Shown here: one piece after another, positions 36,082 through 44,335 of the stretch
Layout: each line of letters begins with the position of its first letter
Position numbering within the stretch: the stretch's first letter is position 1
From: Pollutimonas harenae
GTDB taxonomy: Bacteria > Pseudomonadota > Gammaproteobacteria > Burkholderiales > Burkholderiaceae_B
DNA: 64,000 bases
Assembly (NCBI RefSeq): GCF_004153685.1
Contig: NZ_SDQD01000001.1
Span: 682,001-746,000, forward strand
Direction: 5' to 3'
The notes under the pieces: model-generated
The model's database searches: none
Told to the model about the DNA's origin: nothing
The model's input: the letters and a program-made list of their open reading frames with translations, nothing else
Translations under genes and position numbers: made by a program

Positions 36082-37275
36082 ATGTCCGTTCAAGACCGAA
36101 GGCCACTCAAGATCCCTACCGGCGTATGGGTTCTGGGCTTTGTCAGCATGCTGATGGATATTTCTTCTGAAATGGTTCATAGCCTATTGCCCCTCTTCAT
36201 GGTGACAACCTTGGGAGCCAGCGCATTCGTTGTCGGCCTGATAGAAGGCCTCGCCGAATCGACGGCGCTCATAGTCAAAGTATTCTCAGGTGTGCTCAGC
36301 GATTACCTGGGAAAGCGGAAATGGCTGGCTGTGCTGGGCTATGGACTTGGCGCACTGACAAAACCCTTGTTCGCCATTGCGCCGGGCGCTGGCCTGGTCC
36401 TTACAGCCAGGCTGCTCGACCGCGTGGGCAAAGGCATACGAGGAGCCCCGCGTGACGCACTGGTGGCCGACCTGACACCGCCCGAGATCCGTGGTGCGGC
36501 ATTTGGCCTAAGGCAGTCCCTGGATACGGTGGGTGCGTTTCTCGGGCCTTTGTTGGCCGTGGGACTGATGTTATTGTGGGCCAATGATTTTCGGGCTGTG
36601 TTCTGGGTCGCTGTCATACCGGGTATTGCTGCCGTCATGCTGCTTATTACGGGTCTACGTGAGCCCGTTCGCGCCAGTACCACCAAGCGCTCCAATCCCA
36701 TACGCCGTGCAAACCTGAGAAGATTGGGTGCCGCATACTGGTGGGTGGTGGTGGTCGGCGCAATCTTTACACTGGCGCGATTCAGTGAAGCCTTCCTGGT
36801 GCTACGCGCACAAGAAAGTGGCATCGCCCTCGCCCTGGTACCGCTGGTCATGGTGGTCATGGCCTTGGTGTATTCGCTTACCGCCTATCCCTTCGGTTGG
36901 CTGTCCGACCGTATGAGCCGCCGCAGCCTCCTGATCATGGGCCTGGTCATTCTCGCTGCTGCCGATCTGGTTCTGGCGGCCAGCAGTCATTGGTCCTTCG
37001 TTATTCCTGGTGTCATGCTGTGGGGCCTGCATATGGGCATGACTCAAGGCTTGCTGGCCACCATGGTCGCCGACACCTGCCCGGCAGACCTGAGGGGCAC
37101 CGCATTTGGGTTCTTCAATCTGGTCAGCGGCGTTGCCATGCTTGTGGCCAGTGTGGCTGCGGGACTGCTCTGGGATGCTTTCGGTGCGTCAGCCACGTTT
37201 TATGCGGGTTGCGGATTCTGCGTGCTGGCCTTGCTGGCCCTGGCATGCAGTCCCATCAATAAGTCACGTCATTAG
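36082..37275 (+). CDS. MFS transporter
   Basis: A 397-residue major-facilitator protein with about 12 membrane segments. Visible motifs: MDISSEMVHSLLPLFMVTTL in helix 1, the loop 2-3 motif GVLSDYLGKRKWLAVLGYGL, RLLDRVGKGIRGAPRDALVA, and LSDRMSRRSLLIMGLVILAA in the second half. The start MSVQDRRPLKIPTG is preferred over an earlier in-frame ATG at 35974 because AAGGAAG lies at good distance. It is convergent with rpsJ and shares its terminator. Substrate unknown. Confidence 0.88.
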   Translation: MSVQDRRPLKIPTGVWVLGFVSMLMDISSEMVHSLLPLFMVTTLGASAFVVGLIEGLAESTALIVKVFSGVLSDYLGKRKWLAVLGYGLGALTKPLFAIAPGAGLVLTARLLDRVGKGIRGAPRDALVADLTPPEIRGAAFGLRQSLDTVGAFLGPLLAVGLMLLWANDFRAVFWVAVIPGIAAVMLLITGLREPVRASTTKRSNPIRRANLRRLGAAYWWVVVVGAIFTLARFSEAFLVLRAQESGIALALVPLVMVVMALVYSLTAYPFGWLSDRMSRRSLLIMGLVILAAADLVLAASSHWSFVIPGVMLWGLHMGMTQGLLATMVADTCPADLRGTAFGFFNLVSGVAMLVASVAAGLLWDAFGASATFYAGCGFCVLALLALACSPINKSRH

Positions 37276-37294
37276 TATTCTGGCTGCACCATGC

Positions 37295-37323
37295 AAAACG
37301 CCATGCGAATTGCATGGCGTTTT
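37295..37323. terminator. bidirectional terminator between the MFS gene and rpsJ
   Basis: Perfect 12-bp arms AAAACGCCATGC (37295-37306) and GCATGGCGTTTT (37312-37323) with loop GAATT. It lies between convergent genes. It shows that rpsJ, unlike in most bacteria, is the end of its operon rather than the head of the S10 operon. Confidence 0.88.
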
Positions 37324-37355
37324 ATACTTGCGCCCCAGGGGCGCCAGCGCAAAGC

Positions 37356-37667
37356 TTATTGCAGTGCGATTTCTACGTCTACACCTGCGGGTAGATCGAG
37401 GCGCATCAGGGCGTCAACCGTTTTATCGGTAGGATCGACGATGTCCATGAGGCGTTGGTGAGTACGCATTTCGAACTGGTCGCGCGAGGTTTTGTTCACG
37501 TGTGGTGAACGCAACACATCGTAGCGACGAATACGAGTAGGCAGCGGTACGGGACCACGCACAACCGCGCCCGTGCGCTTGGCCGTTTCGACGATTTCAG
37601 CTGCCGATTGATCGATCAGCTTATAGTCGAAAGCTTTCAGACGGATGCGGATTTTCTGGTTTTTCAT
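37356..37667 (-). CDS. rpsJ: 30S ribosomal protein S10 (NusE)
   Basis: S10 is a 30S head protein and, as NusE, links ribosome and NusG. The 103-residue product opens [20 protein letters not shown] and has the signature [20 protein letters not shown]. The earlier in-frame ATG (11 codons up) lacks family support. It follows tuf, as in the str operon, but rplC, which normally comes next, is 17 kb away behind cassette B. Confidence 0.97.
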   Translation of the reverse strand: MKNQKIRIRLKAFDYKLIDQSAAEIVETAKRTGAVVRGPVPLPTRIRRYDVLRSPHVNKTSRDQFEMRTHQRLMDIVDPTDKTVDALMRLDLPAGVDVEIALQ

Positions 37668-37688
37668 GGGAATTCCTAAAGAACGAAG

Positions 37689-37713
37689 GGCAGGGGGCAA
37701 AATGCCCTCTGCC
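37689..37713 (-). promoter_or_regulatory. hairpin between tuf copy 1 and rpsJ
   Basis: Arms GGCAGGGGGCA (37689-37699) and TGCCCTCTGCC (37703-37713), one mismatch, loop AAA. On the minus strand it is followed by CTTCGTTCTTT, so it may be a weak terminator, an mRNA processing or stability element, or part of an rpsJ leader. Confidence 0.45.
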
Positions 37714-37724
37714 GTGCAAGTAAA

Positions 37725-38918
37725 TTACTTGGTGATGCTGGCGACGACACCGGCGCCGACGGTACGGCCGCCTTCGCGGATAGCGAAGCGCAGACCTTCT
37801 TCCATGGCGATCGGGGCGATCAGGCTGACCTTCATCGACACGTTATCACCTGGCAGAACCATTTCCTTGTCGGCCGGCAGCTCGATCGTACCGGTTACGT
37901 CGGTGGTACGGAAGTAGAACTGAGGACGATAGCCCTGGAAGAACGGTGTGTGACGGCCACCTTCGTCTTTGGACAGAATGTACACCTCGGCCGAGAAGTC
38001 CGTGTGCGGCTTGATCGAACCGGGCTTGGCCAACACCTGACCACGCTCGACGTCTTCACGCTTGGTGCCGCGCAACAAAATACCCACGTTATCGCCAGCC
38101 TGACCTTGGTCCAGCAGCTTGCGGAACATTTCAACGCCCGTGCACGTAGTCTTGACCGTGTCCTTGATGCCCACGATTTCGATTTCTTCGCCAACCTTGA
38201 CGATACCGCGCTCGATACGACCCGTCACCACCGTGCCGCGACCCGAGATCGAGAACACGTCTTCAACAGGCATCAGGAACGTGCCGTCAACGGCGCGCTC
38301 TGGCGTAGGAATGTAGCTATCGAGGGCCGCTGCCAATTGCATGATGGCTTCTTTGCCCAGAGGACCTTCGTCGCCTTCCAGAGCCAGCTTGGCCGAACCC
38401 TTGACGATCGGTGTGTCGTCGCCAGGAAAGTCGTACTTGGACAGCAGCTCGCGCACTTCCATTTCGACCAGCTCGAGCAACTCTTCGTCGTCGACCATAT
38501 CGGCCTTGTTCAGGAACACGATGATGTAAGGCACGCCCACCTGGCGCGACAGCAGAATGTGCTCGCGCGTTTGCGGCATGGGGCCGTCAGCGGCCGACAC
38601 CACCAGGATCGCGCCGTCCATCTGCGCAGCACCGGTAATCATGTTCTTGACATAGTCAGCGTGCCCCGGGCAGTCAACGTGCGCATAGTGACGCGCTTCC
38701 GTTTCGTACTCGACGTGCGAGGTGTTGATCGTGATGCCACGTGCCTTTTCTTCGGGCGCTGCGTCGATCTGGTCGTAGCCCTTGGCATCGCCCGAGCCAA
38801 ACACCTTGGCCAACACTGTTGTAATTGCCGCTGTAAGCGTCGTCTTGCCGTGGTCAACGTGCCCGATCGTACCTACGTTTACGTGCGGTTTGGTCCGTTC
38901 AAACTTACCTTTTGCCAT
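37725..38918 (-). CDS. tuf: elongation factor Tu, copy 1
   Basis: EF-Tu delivers aminoacyl-tRNA to the ribosome as a GTPase. The 397-residue protein has G1 GHVDHGKT, G3 DCPGHADY and G4 NKAD motifs and the C-terminal barrels. It belongs to the str operon after fusA. It is nearly identical to copy 2 at 62399-63592: reading base by base I found six differences, all silent, so the proteins are the same. Confidence 0.99.
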   Translation of the reverse strand: MAKGKFERTKPHVNVGTIGHVDHGKTTLTAAITTVLAKVFGSGDAKGYDQIDAAPEEKARGITINTSHVEYETEARHYAHVDCPGHADYVKNMITGAAQMDGAILVVSAADGPMPQTREHILLSRQVGVPYIIVFLNKADMVDDEELLELVEMEVRELLSKYDFPGDDTPIVKGSAKLALEGDEGPLGKEAIMQLAAALDSYIPTPERAVDGTFLMPVEDVFSISGRGTVVTGRIERGIVKVGEEIEIVGIKDTVKTTCTGVEMFRKLLDQGQAGDNVGILLRGTKREDVERGQVLAKPGSIKPHTDFSAEVYILSKDEGGRHTPFFQGYRPQFYFRTTDVTGTIELPADKEMVLPGDNVSMKVSLIAPIAMEEGLRFAIREGGRTVGAGVVASITK

Positions 38919-38948
38919 GATTTATCCCATCAATGTTTTCAAGGAAAC

Positions 38949-38982
38949 AAAAAATTTACCTGCCTGCAATGATGCAGGCAGG
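38949..38982 (-). terminator. terminator-like hairpin between fusA and tuf copy 1
   Basis: Perfect 10-bp arms CCTGCCTGCA (38959-38968) and TGCAGGCAGG (38973-38982) with loop ATGA; on the minus strand a TAAATTTTTT run follows. It sits directly after the fusA stop and could partly stop transcription, allowing tuf to be expressed separately from the str operon. Confidence 0.7.
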
Positions 38983-38992
38983 AACTGGTTAA

Positions 38993-41095
38993 TTACTTGC
39001 CGCGCGCGCTGATGACTTCATCAGCAACGTTCTTCGGAGCTTCGGCGTAGTGCTTGAACTCCATAGTGTACGTTGCGCGACCTTGCGTTTGTGAACGCAG
39101 GTTGGTTGAGTAGCCGAACATCTCGGCCAGTGGTACTTCAGCCTTGATGATCTTGCCACCGCCGACGATGTCGTCCATGCCCTGGACCATGCCACGACGG
39201 GAGGACAGATCGCCCATAACCGTACCAGCATAGTCTTCCGGCGTTTCGACTTCAACAGCCATCATGGGCTCGAGCAGCACAGGGCTAGCCTTGCGCATAC
39301 CGTCTTTGAATGCCATGGAGGCAGCCATGCGGAAAGCATTTTCGTTCGAGTCGACGTCGTGGTACGAACCGAAGAACAGCGTTACCTTGACGTCTACAAC
39401 CGGGTAGCCTGCCACAATACCTGCTGGCAGGGTTTCCTGGATGCCCTTGTCGACTGCCGGGATGTATTCGCGAGGAACCACACCGCCCTTGATGGCGTCG
39501 ACGAACTCGTAGCCACCACCTGGCTCCATGGGCTCGAGCTTGAGCACCACGTGACCGTATTGACCACGACCGCCCGACTGCTTGACGAACTTGCCTTCGA
39601 TCTCTTCGCAGGTCTTGCGTATGGTCTCGCGGTAAGCCACTTGCGGCTTGCCCACGTTAGCCTCTACGCCGAACTCGCGGCGCATGCGGTCGACCAGCAC
39701 TTCCAGGTGAAGCTCACCCATACCAGAAATAATGGTTTGGCCAGACTCTTCGTCGCTGCGTACGCGGAAAGAAGGATCTTCCTGGGCCAGGCGCGACAGC
39801 GCAATACCCATTTTTTCCTGGTCGGCTTTGGTCTTGGGTTCAACAGCCTGTGAAATGACGGGCTCGGGGAACTCCATTTTTTCAAGCAGAATGTGCTGAC
39901 CGACGTCGCACAGGGTTTCACCCGTGGTCACGTCTTTCAGGCCCACCACTGCGGCGATGTCGCCAGCCAGAACTTCCTTGATTTCAGCACGGTTGTTGGC
40001 GTGCATCTGAAGGATGCGGCCAATACGCTCTTTCTTGCTCTTGATGGGGTTGTACACCGTTTCGCCGGCGTGCAGAACACCCGAGTAAACGCGCACGAAA
40101 GTCAGTTGACCTACGAACGGATCACTCATGAGCTTGAATGCCAGTGCCGAGAACTTGGCTTCGTCATCAGCCGGCAGGCTGATGGTGTTGCCATCATCAT
40201 CCATACCTTCGACGGGCGGGATGTCTACGGGCGAAGGCAGGTAGTCAAGAACGGCGTCGAGCATGCGCTGCACGCCCTTGTTCTTGAAGGCGGTGCCACA
40301 CAGCATGGGCTGGATTTCGCCAGCGATGGTGCGCAGGCGCAGACCTTCATTGATCTCGGCTTCGGTGAGCTCGCCTGTTTCCAGGTATTTGTTCATGAGC
40401 TCTTCGTTGGCTTCGGCGGCTGATTCGACCAGCTTTTCATGCCATTCGTTGGCCGAGTCGACCAAATCAGCAGGGATATCAACGTATTCGAACTTGGTAC
40501 CTTGGCTGGCTTCATCCCAGATAATGCCTTTCATGCGAACCAGGTCGACGACGCCGGTAAAGGTGTCTTCTGCCCCGATTGGGATCACGATAGGTACAGG
40601 ATTAGCCTTCAGACGCAGCTTGAGTTGGTCATAAACCTTGAAGAAGTTCGCGCCGGTGCGGTCCATCTTGTTGATGAAAGCCAAGCGGGGTACACCGTAC
40701 TTGTTGGCCTGACGCCATACGGTTTCCGACTGGGGCTGTACACCGCCCACAGCGCAATACACCATGCAGGCGCCGTCGAGCACGCGCATGGAACGTTCTA
40801 CTTCGATAGTGAAGTCAACGTGTCCCGGGGTGTCGATGATGTTGATGCGATGCTCGGGACGATCGCCAGCCATGCCACGCCAGAAGGCTGTGGTAGCAGC
40901 CGAGGTAATGGTAATGCCACGCTCTTGTTCCTGCTCCATCCAGTCCATGGTGGCTGAGCCTTCATGGGTTTCGCCAATTTTGTGGTTGACGCCGGTATAG
41001 AACAGTATGCGCTCGGTGGTGGTGGTTTTCCCTGCATCAATGTGCGCAGAGATACCAATATTGCGATAGCGCTCGATTGGGGTTTTGCGGGCCAT
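38993..41095 (-). CDS. fusA: elongation factor G
   Basis: EF-G drives translocation and, with RRF, ribosome recycling. The 700-residue protein shows G1 [19 protein letters not shown], the switch region [11 protein letters not shown]3 DTPGHVDF and G4 [10 protein letters not shown], then domains II-V ([20 protein letters not shown]). It follows rpsG by 15 bp in standard str order. Confidence 0.99.
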   Translation of the reverse strand: MARKTPIERYRNIGISAHIDAGKTTTTERILFYTGVNHKIGETHEGSATMDWMEQEQERGITITSAATTAFWRGMAGDRPEHRINIIDTPGHVDFTIEVERSMRVLDGACMVYCAVGGVQPQSETVWRQANKYGVPRLAFINKMDRTGANFFKVYDQLKLRLKANPVPIVIPIGAEDTFTGVVDLVRMKGIIWDEASQGTKFEYVDIPADLVDSANEWHEKLVESAAEANEELMNKYLETGELTEAEINEGLRLRTIAGEIQPMLCGTAFKNKGVQRMLDAVLDYLPSPVDIPPVEGMDDDGNTISLPADDEAKFSALAFKLMSDPFVGQLTFVRVYSGVLHAGETVYNPIKSKKERIGRILQMHANNRAEIKEVLAGDIAAVVGLKDVTTGETLCDVGQHILLEKMEFPEPVISQAVEPKTKADQEKMGIALSRLAQEDPSFRVRSDEESGQTIISGMGELHLEVLVDRMRREFGVEANVGKPQVAYRETIRKTCEEIEGKFVKQSGGRGQYGHVVLKLEPMEPGGGYEFVDAIKGGVVPREYIPAVDKGIQETLPAGIVAGYPVVDVKVTLFFGSYHDVDSNENAFRMAASMAFKDGMRKASPVLLEPMMAVEVETPEDYAGTVMGDLSSRRGMVQGMDDIVGGGKIIKAEVPLAEMFGYSTNLRSQTQGRATYTMEFKHYAEAPKNVADEVISARGK

Positions 41096-41110
41096 GATAG
41101 TGTCCTTAGA

Positions 41111-41581
41111 TTACCAACGGAAATGGCTGAATGCTTTGTTGGCCTCGGCCATCTTGTGCGTGTCATCACGCTTTTTCATTGCTCCACCGCGACCTTCGGA
41201 GGCGTCAAGCAATTCACCGGCCAGGCGCAGATCCATCGATTTCTCGCCACGCTTCTTGGCTGCTTCACGCAACCAGCGCATGGCCAGGGCCAGGCGGCGC
41301 ACAGGGCGCACTTCAACCGGCACTTGATAGTTCGCACCACCTACACGGCGGCTTTTCACTTCAACGAGAGGCTTGATGTTGTTAATCGCGGTGTTGAACA
41401 CCTCGATGGGCTCTTTGCCAGTTTTAGCCTGAATCTGGTCAAACGCGCCGTAGACAATACGTTCGGCAACCGCTTTTTTACCAGACAACATAACAACGTT
41501 CATGAATTTGGCCAGCTCTACGCTGCCAAATTTTGGATCGGGGAGAATTTCACGCTTGGGAACTTCGCGACGACGAGGCAT
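41111..41581 (-). CDS. rpsG: 30S ribosomal protein S7
   Basis: S7 organises the 30S head and, in E. coli, represses the str operon. The 156-residue product opens [20 protein letters not shown] and has the signature [20 protein letters not shown]. The 139-bp gap to rpsL is longer than other gaps here and may contain the S7 binding leader; no structure was assigned. Confidence 0.98.
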   Translation of the reverse strand: MPRRREVPKREILPDPKFGSVELAKFMNVVMLSGKKAVAERIVYGAFDQIQAKTGKEPIEVFNTAINNIKPLVEVKSRRVGGANYQVPVEVRPVRRLALAMRWLREAAKKRGEKSMDLRLAGELLDASEGRGGAMKKRDDTHKMAEANKAFSHFRW

Positions 41582-41720
41582 TTCTAACTTCCTTGTGACA
41601 GTTCAGTTGAACCGCTTTTATACGGTCACGATCATTCATGTATAAATGATCACTTACATGCTATGGGCTTGTGCCCACGGCTGCACTGATGCGACCAGAC
41701 TAGCTGGACTATGGAAAAAC

Positions 41721-42098
41721 TTAAGCTTTTTTCGGGCGTTTTGCACCATACTTGGAACGCGATTGCTTGCGGTCTTTGACCCCTTGCAAGTCGAGCGAAC
41801 CGCGCACGATGTGGTAACGCACACCAGGCAAGTCTTTTACACGACCACCGCGCACAAGAACGACCGAGTGTTCTTGCAGGTTGTGGCCTTCACCGCCGAT
41901 ATACGAAATGACTTCGAAACCGTTGGTAAGACGTACCTTGGCGACTTTACGCAAAGCCGAGTTAGGTTTTTTGGGGGTAGTGGTGTACACGCGAGTGCAG
42001 ACACCGCGTCGCTGAGGGCAGTTTTCGAGCGCGGGGCTCTTGCTGCTCTCGCGGGAGACTTCGCGCGGCTTGCGCACGAGCTGACTAATGGTTGGCAT
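41721..42098 (-). CDS. rpsL: 30S ribosomal protein S12
   Basis: S12 lines the decoding centre and controls accuracy. The 125-residue protein opens [20 protein letters not shown] and carries [20 protein letters not shown]; Lys in TTPKKPNSA and in [10 protein letters not shown] are the streptomycin-sensitive forms, so no classical resistance change is seen. It is first in the str run; rpoC lies 8 kb away behind cassette A. Confidence 0.98.
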   Translation of the reverse strand: MPTISQLVRKPREVSRESSKSPALENCPQRRGVCTRVYTTTPKKPNSALRKVAKVRLTNGFEVISYIGGEGHNLQEHSVVLVRGGRVKDLPGVRYHIVRGSLDLQGVKDRKQSRSKYGAKRPKKA

Positions 42099-42523
42099 AA
42101 CCTTTACGCATCCTGTTGTTTACGTTGCAAACCTTGTGCCGGACGGCACGCAGATGAACGTATTGAATGAATACGCCTCTTGGCCGGCCTGAATTACAGG
42201 CTTCGGTTCGCAAGGCGGTTTACGCAATAACCGCCTGCCACGAGTAAACGTAAAAGAGCGGGTTTTGCATGTGTTTTGCACGCATTTCACGTGCGTCCTA
42301 CATATCTTGCTCGCGCACGTGTGGCAAGCACGCACTTCGAGTAAGCCCGCCATGTTATCACGATGGTGTATTCATGGTCAATCAGATTTTGTGCGGTGCA
42401 CCCAGACCGTCAGCGCAGGCCTGGCCAGCAGGCATACAAGAGAGTCATGACAGAGGGCGAGCGAGCCACTTGTCAGTGGTAAAGCGTTGTACGATAGCGA
42501 AGTCATATATTATTACGTTAACC
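42099..42523. promoter_or_regulatory. divergent intergenic region between rpsL and the response regulator gene
   Basis: About 425 bp without a supported protein gene. It must carry the str promoter (minus) and one for the response regulator (plus). Visible structure: a 7-bp inverted repeat GGCGGTT / AACCGCC (42215-42221, 42230-42236), which would form a hairpin in the rpsL leader, and on the minus strand a close direct repeat of TGCAAAAC around 42266-42284. On the plus strand TTGTCA at 42470-42475 has a weak GATAGC 17 nt downstream. None is strong evidence. Confidence 0.4.
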
Positions 42524-43231
42524 ATGAATATAGCCTCCGTCGAAGATGATCCCGCTCAGGGCCGGCTCTTACAAGAAGCCCTGACCTCTGCCGGCCATCA
42601 TTGCACTGTATTCCCTACAGGCAAGGAATTGCTGACTGCGTTACAACGTGACGGCGCCTTCGATTTGCTTCTGGTCGACTGGGAGCTGCCCGACATCAAC
42701 GGACTGGATATCGTACGCTGGGTGCGTGGCAAAATGGGTTACACCATTCCGGTCATGCTGGTTACCAATCGCACACTCGAAGAGGAGCTGGTAACCGGGC
42801 TGCAGGCAGGCGCCGACGATTATATGGGCAAGCCCGTACGCAAAGGCGAGCTCATTGCCCGAACCGAAGCTCTGCTACGACGTCATAACATCGAGGCGCC
42901 CAGCGAGTCGACCTTCCGTTGCGGCGCCTATGAAATTGATCCGGCAAACGAAAGCATTACATTAAACGGCACCAAGGCAGACCTGGCCCCCAAAGAATAC
43001 GAACTCGCCTTGCTGCTGTTCCGCAATCCGGGCCGCCTCTTTTCCCGCGACGTGCTCAGCAACAATGTCTGGAACCGTGAGATTCCCGCCACGTCACGCA
43101 CTCTCGACACCCATCTTTCCAATATACGACGAAAGCTGAAGCTACGACCCGACAACGGCGTGCGTTTAAGTTCATCTTATGCCTTGGGTTACCGTCTTGA
43201 GCTGATGCCAGACGCAACGACAGAGTCATGA
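42524..43231 (+). CDS. OmpR-family response regulator
   Basis: A 235-residue two-component regulator. Receiver domain 1-118 with the acidic cluster near residues 7-9, phosphate-accepting Asp52 (LLLVDWELPD), Thr/Ser switch (VMLVTNRTL) and Lys (MGKPVRKGE). A winged-helix DNA-binding domain follows (about 135-228; LAPKEYELALLLFRNPGRLF, SRTLDTHLSNIRRKL). The start MNIASVEDDPAQG is chosen over a longer reading with an 85-residue lead that matches nothing. The stop overlaps the next ATG (ATGA). The kinase partner is two genes downstream. Confidence 0.9.
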   Translation: MNIASVEDDPAQGRLLQEALTSAGHHCTVFPTGKELLTALQRDGAFDLLLVDWELPDINGLDIVRWVRGKMGYTIPVMLVTNRTLEEELVTGLQAGADDYMGKPVRKGELIARTEALLRRHNIEAPSESTFRCGAYEIDPANESITLNGTKADLAPKEYELALLLFRNPGRLFSRDVLSNNVWNREIPATSRTLDTHLSNIRRKLKLRPDNGVRLSSSYALGYRLELMPDATTES

Positions 43232-44334
43232 ATCACCTTTTATCCGTACCCCGGCTGCTTGCCAGCCTTGTCCTGGTAGCTTGCTCGGGAATGTTTGCCC
43301 CTGCCGCCATCGCACAGCCAGCGGGCGCCCAAGGCGAGAACTTCCTGTATCGAGTCATAAAGGACGACACGCTCATTATGCTGTCGGAACGCTTTACCGA
43401 TAGCACAGAACGCTGGCGTACACTACAAACTCTCAACACCATTGATGATCCGACCAGGCTGCCCATAGGGCTGGAACTCAAAATACCATTTGCGCTGATT
43501 CCCGAACAAGCGGCCCAGGCGCAAGTCGTCCACGTCACCGGAACCGCCTACCGCGGCCGGCAGAAACTGGCCGTCGGCGACCAGCTTGCTGAAGGCGACA
43601 CCATCAGCACTGGAGCCAATGGCTTTGCCACCTTGAGCTTGCCTGACGGCACCACACTTACGGTTCCTGCGCAGTCCTCATTGCGCCTCGAACGTTTGCG
43701 TGTCTTCAAGGGCACCGGCCTGACCGACACCATTTCAACCCTGAATGACGGATCGCTCGAATCGCAAGTGGCGCCCCAGGGTACAGGCGTAGGGCGTTTC
43801 GAAATCCGCAGTCCCGTCAGCATCACGGGGGTCAGGGGCACTCAGCTGCGTGTGCACGTCAATCAGCAGGGCTCGCAAAGCGAAGTGCTTGAAGGCGTTG
43901 CAGGCCTGAACTCACAGCAGGCCGAATCCACCCGTTTGCGGCAAGGTCAAGGTGCGGCGGTCAACAGCAGCGGTGAACTTCAGGCCGTCCGGTCTTTGCT
44001 GCCAGCGCCTGCCCTGCCAACGCCGGAGCGTGCAGATTCAGGCTGGCAATTGTCGTTTCCCGCTGTCCCCGGAGCCCGTTCGTACCTGGTCCGTGTTGCG
44101 GGCGACCCGCAGGGTACCAAGCTTTTCTCCAGCCAGCTCTTTGATACTCCCAATATCTCTTTTCGCGCCCCAGGCGCCGGGACCTACTATGTAATGGTGC
44201 GCGGCATCGATGCAGAAGGCTTGAATGGCGCGGATGCCATTCAGCCCTTCCTGGGCTCGGCAGTCCTGAAAGTCTCCGACGGCGGGCCTGTGTCTACACC
44301 CTTTGGCTTATTCGTGACCCTCACGGATTACTGA
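43228..44334 (+). CDS. exported LysM- and FecR-domain protein
   Basis: A 368-residue exported protein. A signal peptide of about 30 residues ends at AAIAQPAG. Then a LysM-like domain (about 40-90; YRVIKDDTLIMLSERFTDST, RLPIGLELKIP), a FecR domain (about 95-240; VGDQLAEGDTISTGANGFAT, RSPVSITGVRGTQLRV), and a C-terminal fibronectin-like part. LysM suggests contact with peptidoglycan. It is coupled to the response regulator by a 4-bp overlap and lies 1 bp before the kinase, so it is probably a periplasmic sensor or signal partner. Confidence 0.85.
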   Translation: MNHLLSVPRLLASLVLVACSGMFAPAAIAQPAGAQGENFLYRVIKDDTLIMLSERFTDSTERWRTLQTLNTIDDPTRLPIGLELKIPFALIPEQAAQAQVVHVTGTAYRGRQKLAVGDQLAEGDTISTGANGFATLSLPDGTTLTVPAQSSLRLERLRVFKGTGLTDTISTLNDGSLESQVAPQGTGVGRFEIRSPVSITGVRGTQLRVHVNQQGSQSEVLEGVAGLNSQQAESTRLRQGQGAAVNSSGELQAVRSLLPAPALPTPERADSGWQLSFPAVPGARSYLVRVAGDPQGTKLFSSQLFDTPNISFRAPGAGTYYVMVRGIDAEGLNGADAIQPFLGSAVLKVSDGGPVSTPFGLFVTLTDY

Positions 44335-44335
44335 T

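Noticed and set aside
20307-37355. Cassette B as a classic genomic island or prophage
   Set aside because: No integrase, transposase, tRNA-end duplication or flanking direct repeat was visible, and base composition by eye is similar to the neighbours.
41721-42098. Streptomycin-resistance change in rpsL
   Set aside because: The lysines at the usual resistance positions (TTPKKPNSA and [10 protein letters not shown]) are unchanged.
42266-42284. Close direct repeat of TGCAAAAC as a start of a repeat array
   Set aside because: Only two copies, 3 bp apart; too few and too short for a CRISPR or iteron array.
42269-42523. An 85-codon extension at the front of the response regulator
   Set aside because: The frame is open, but the extra residues match nothing and the receiver domain begins cleanly at the ATG at 42524.
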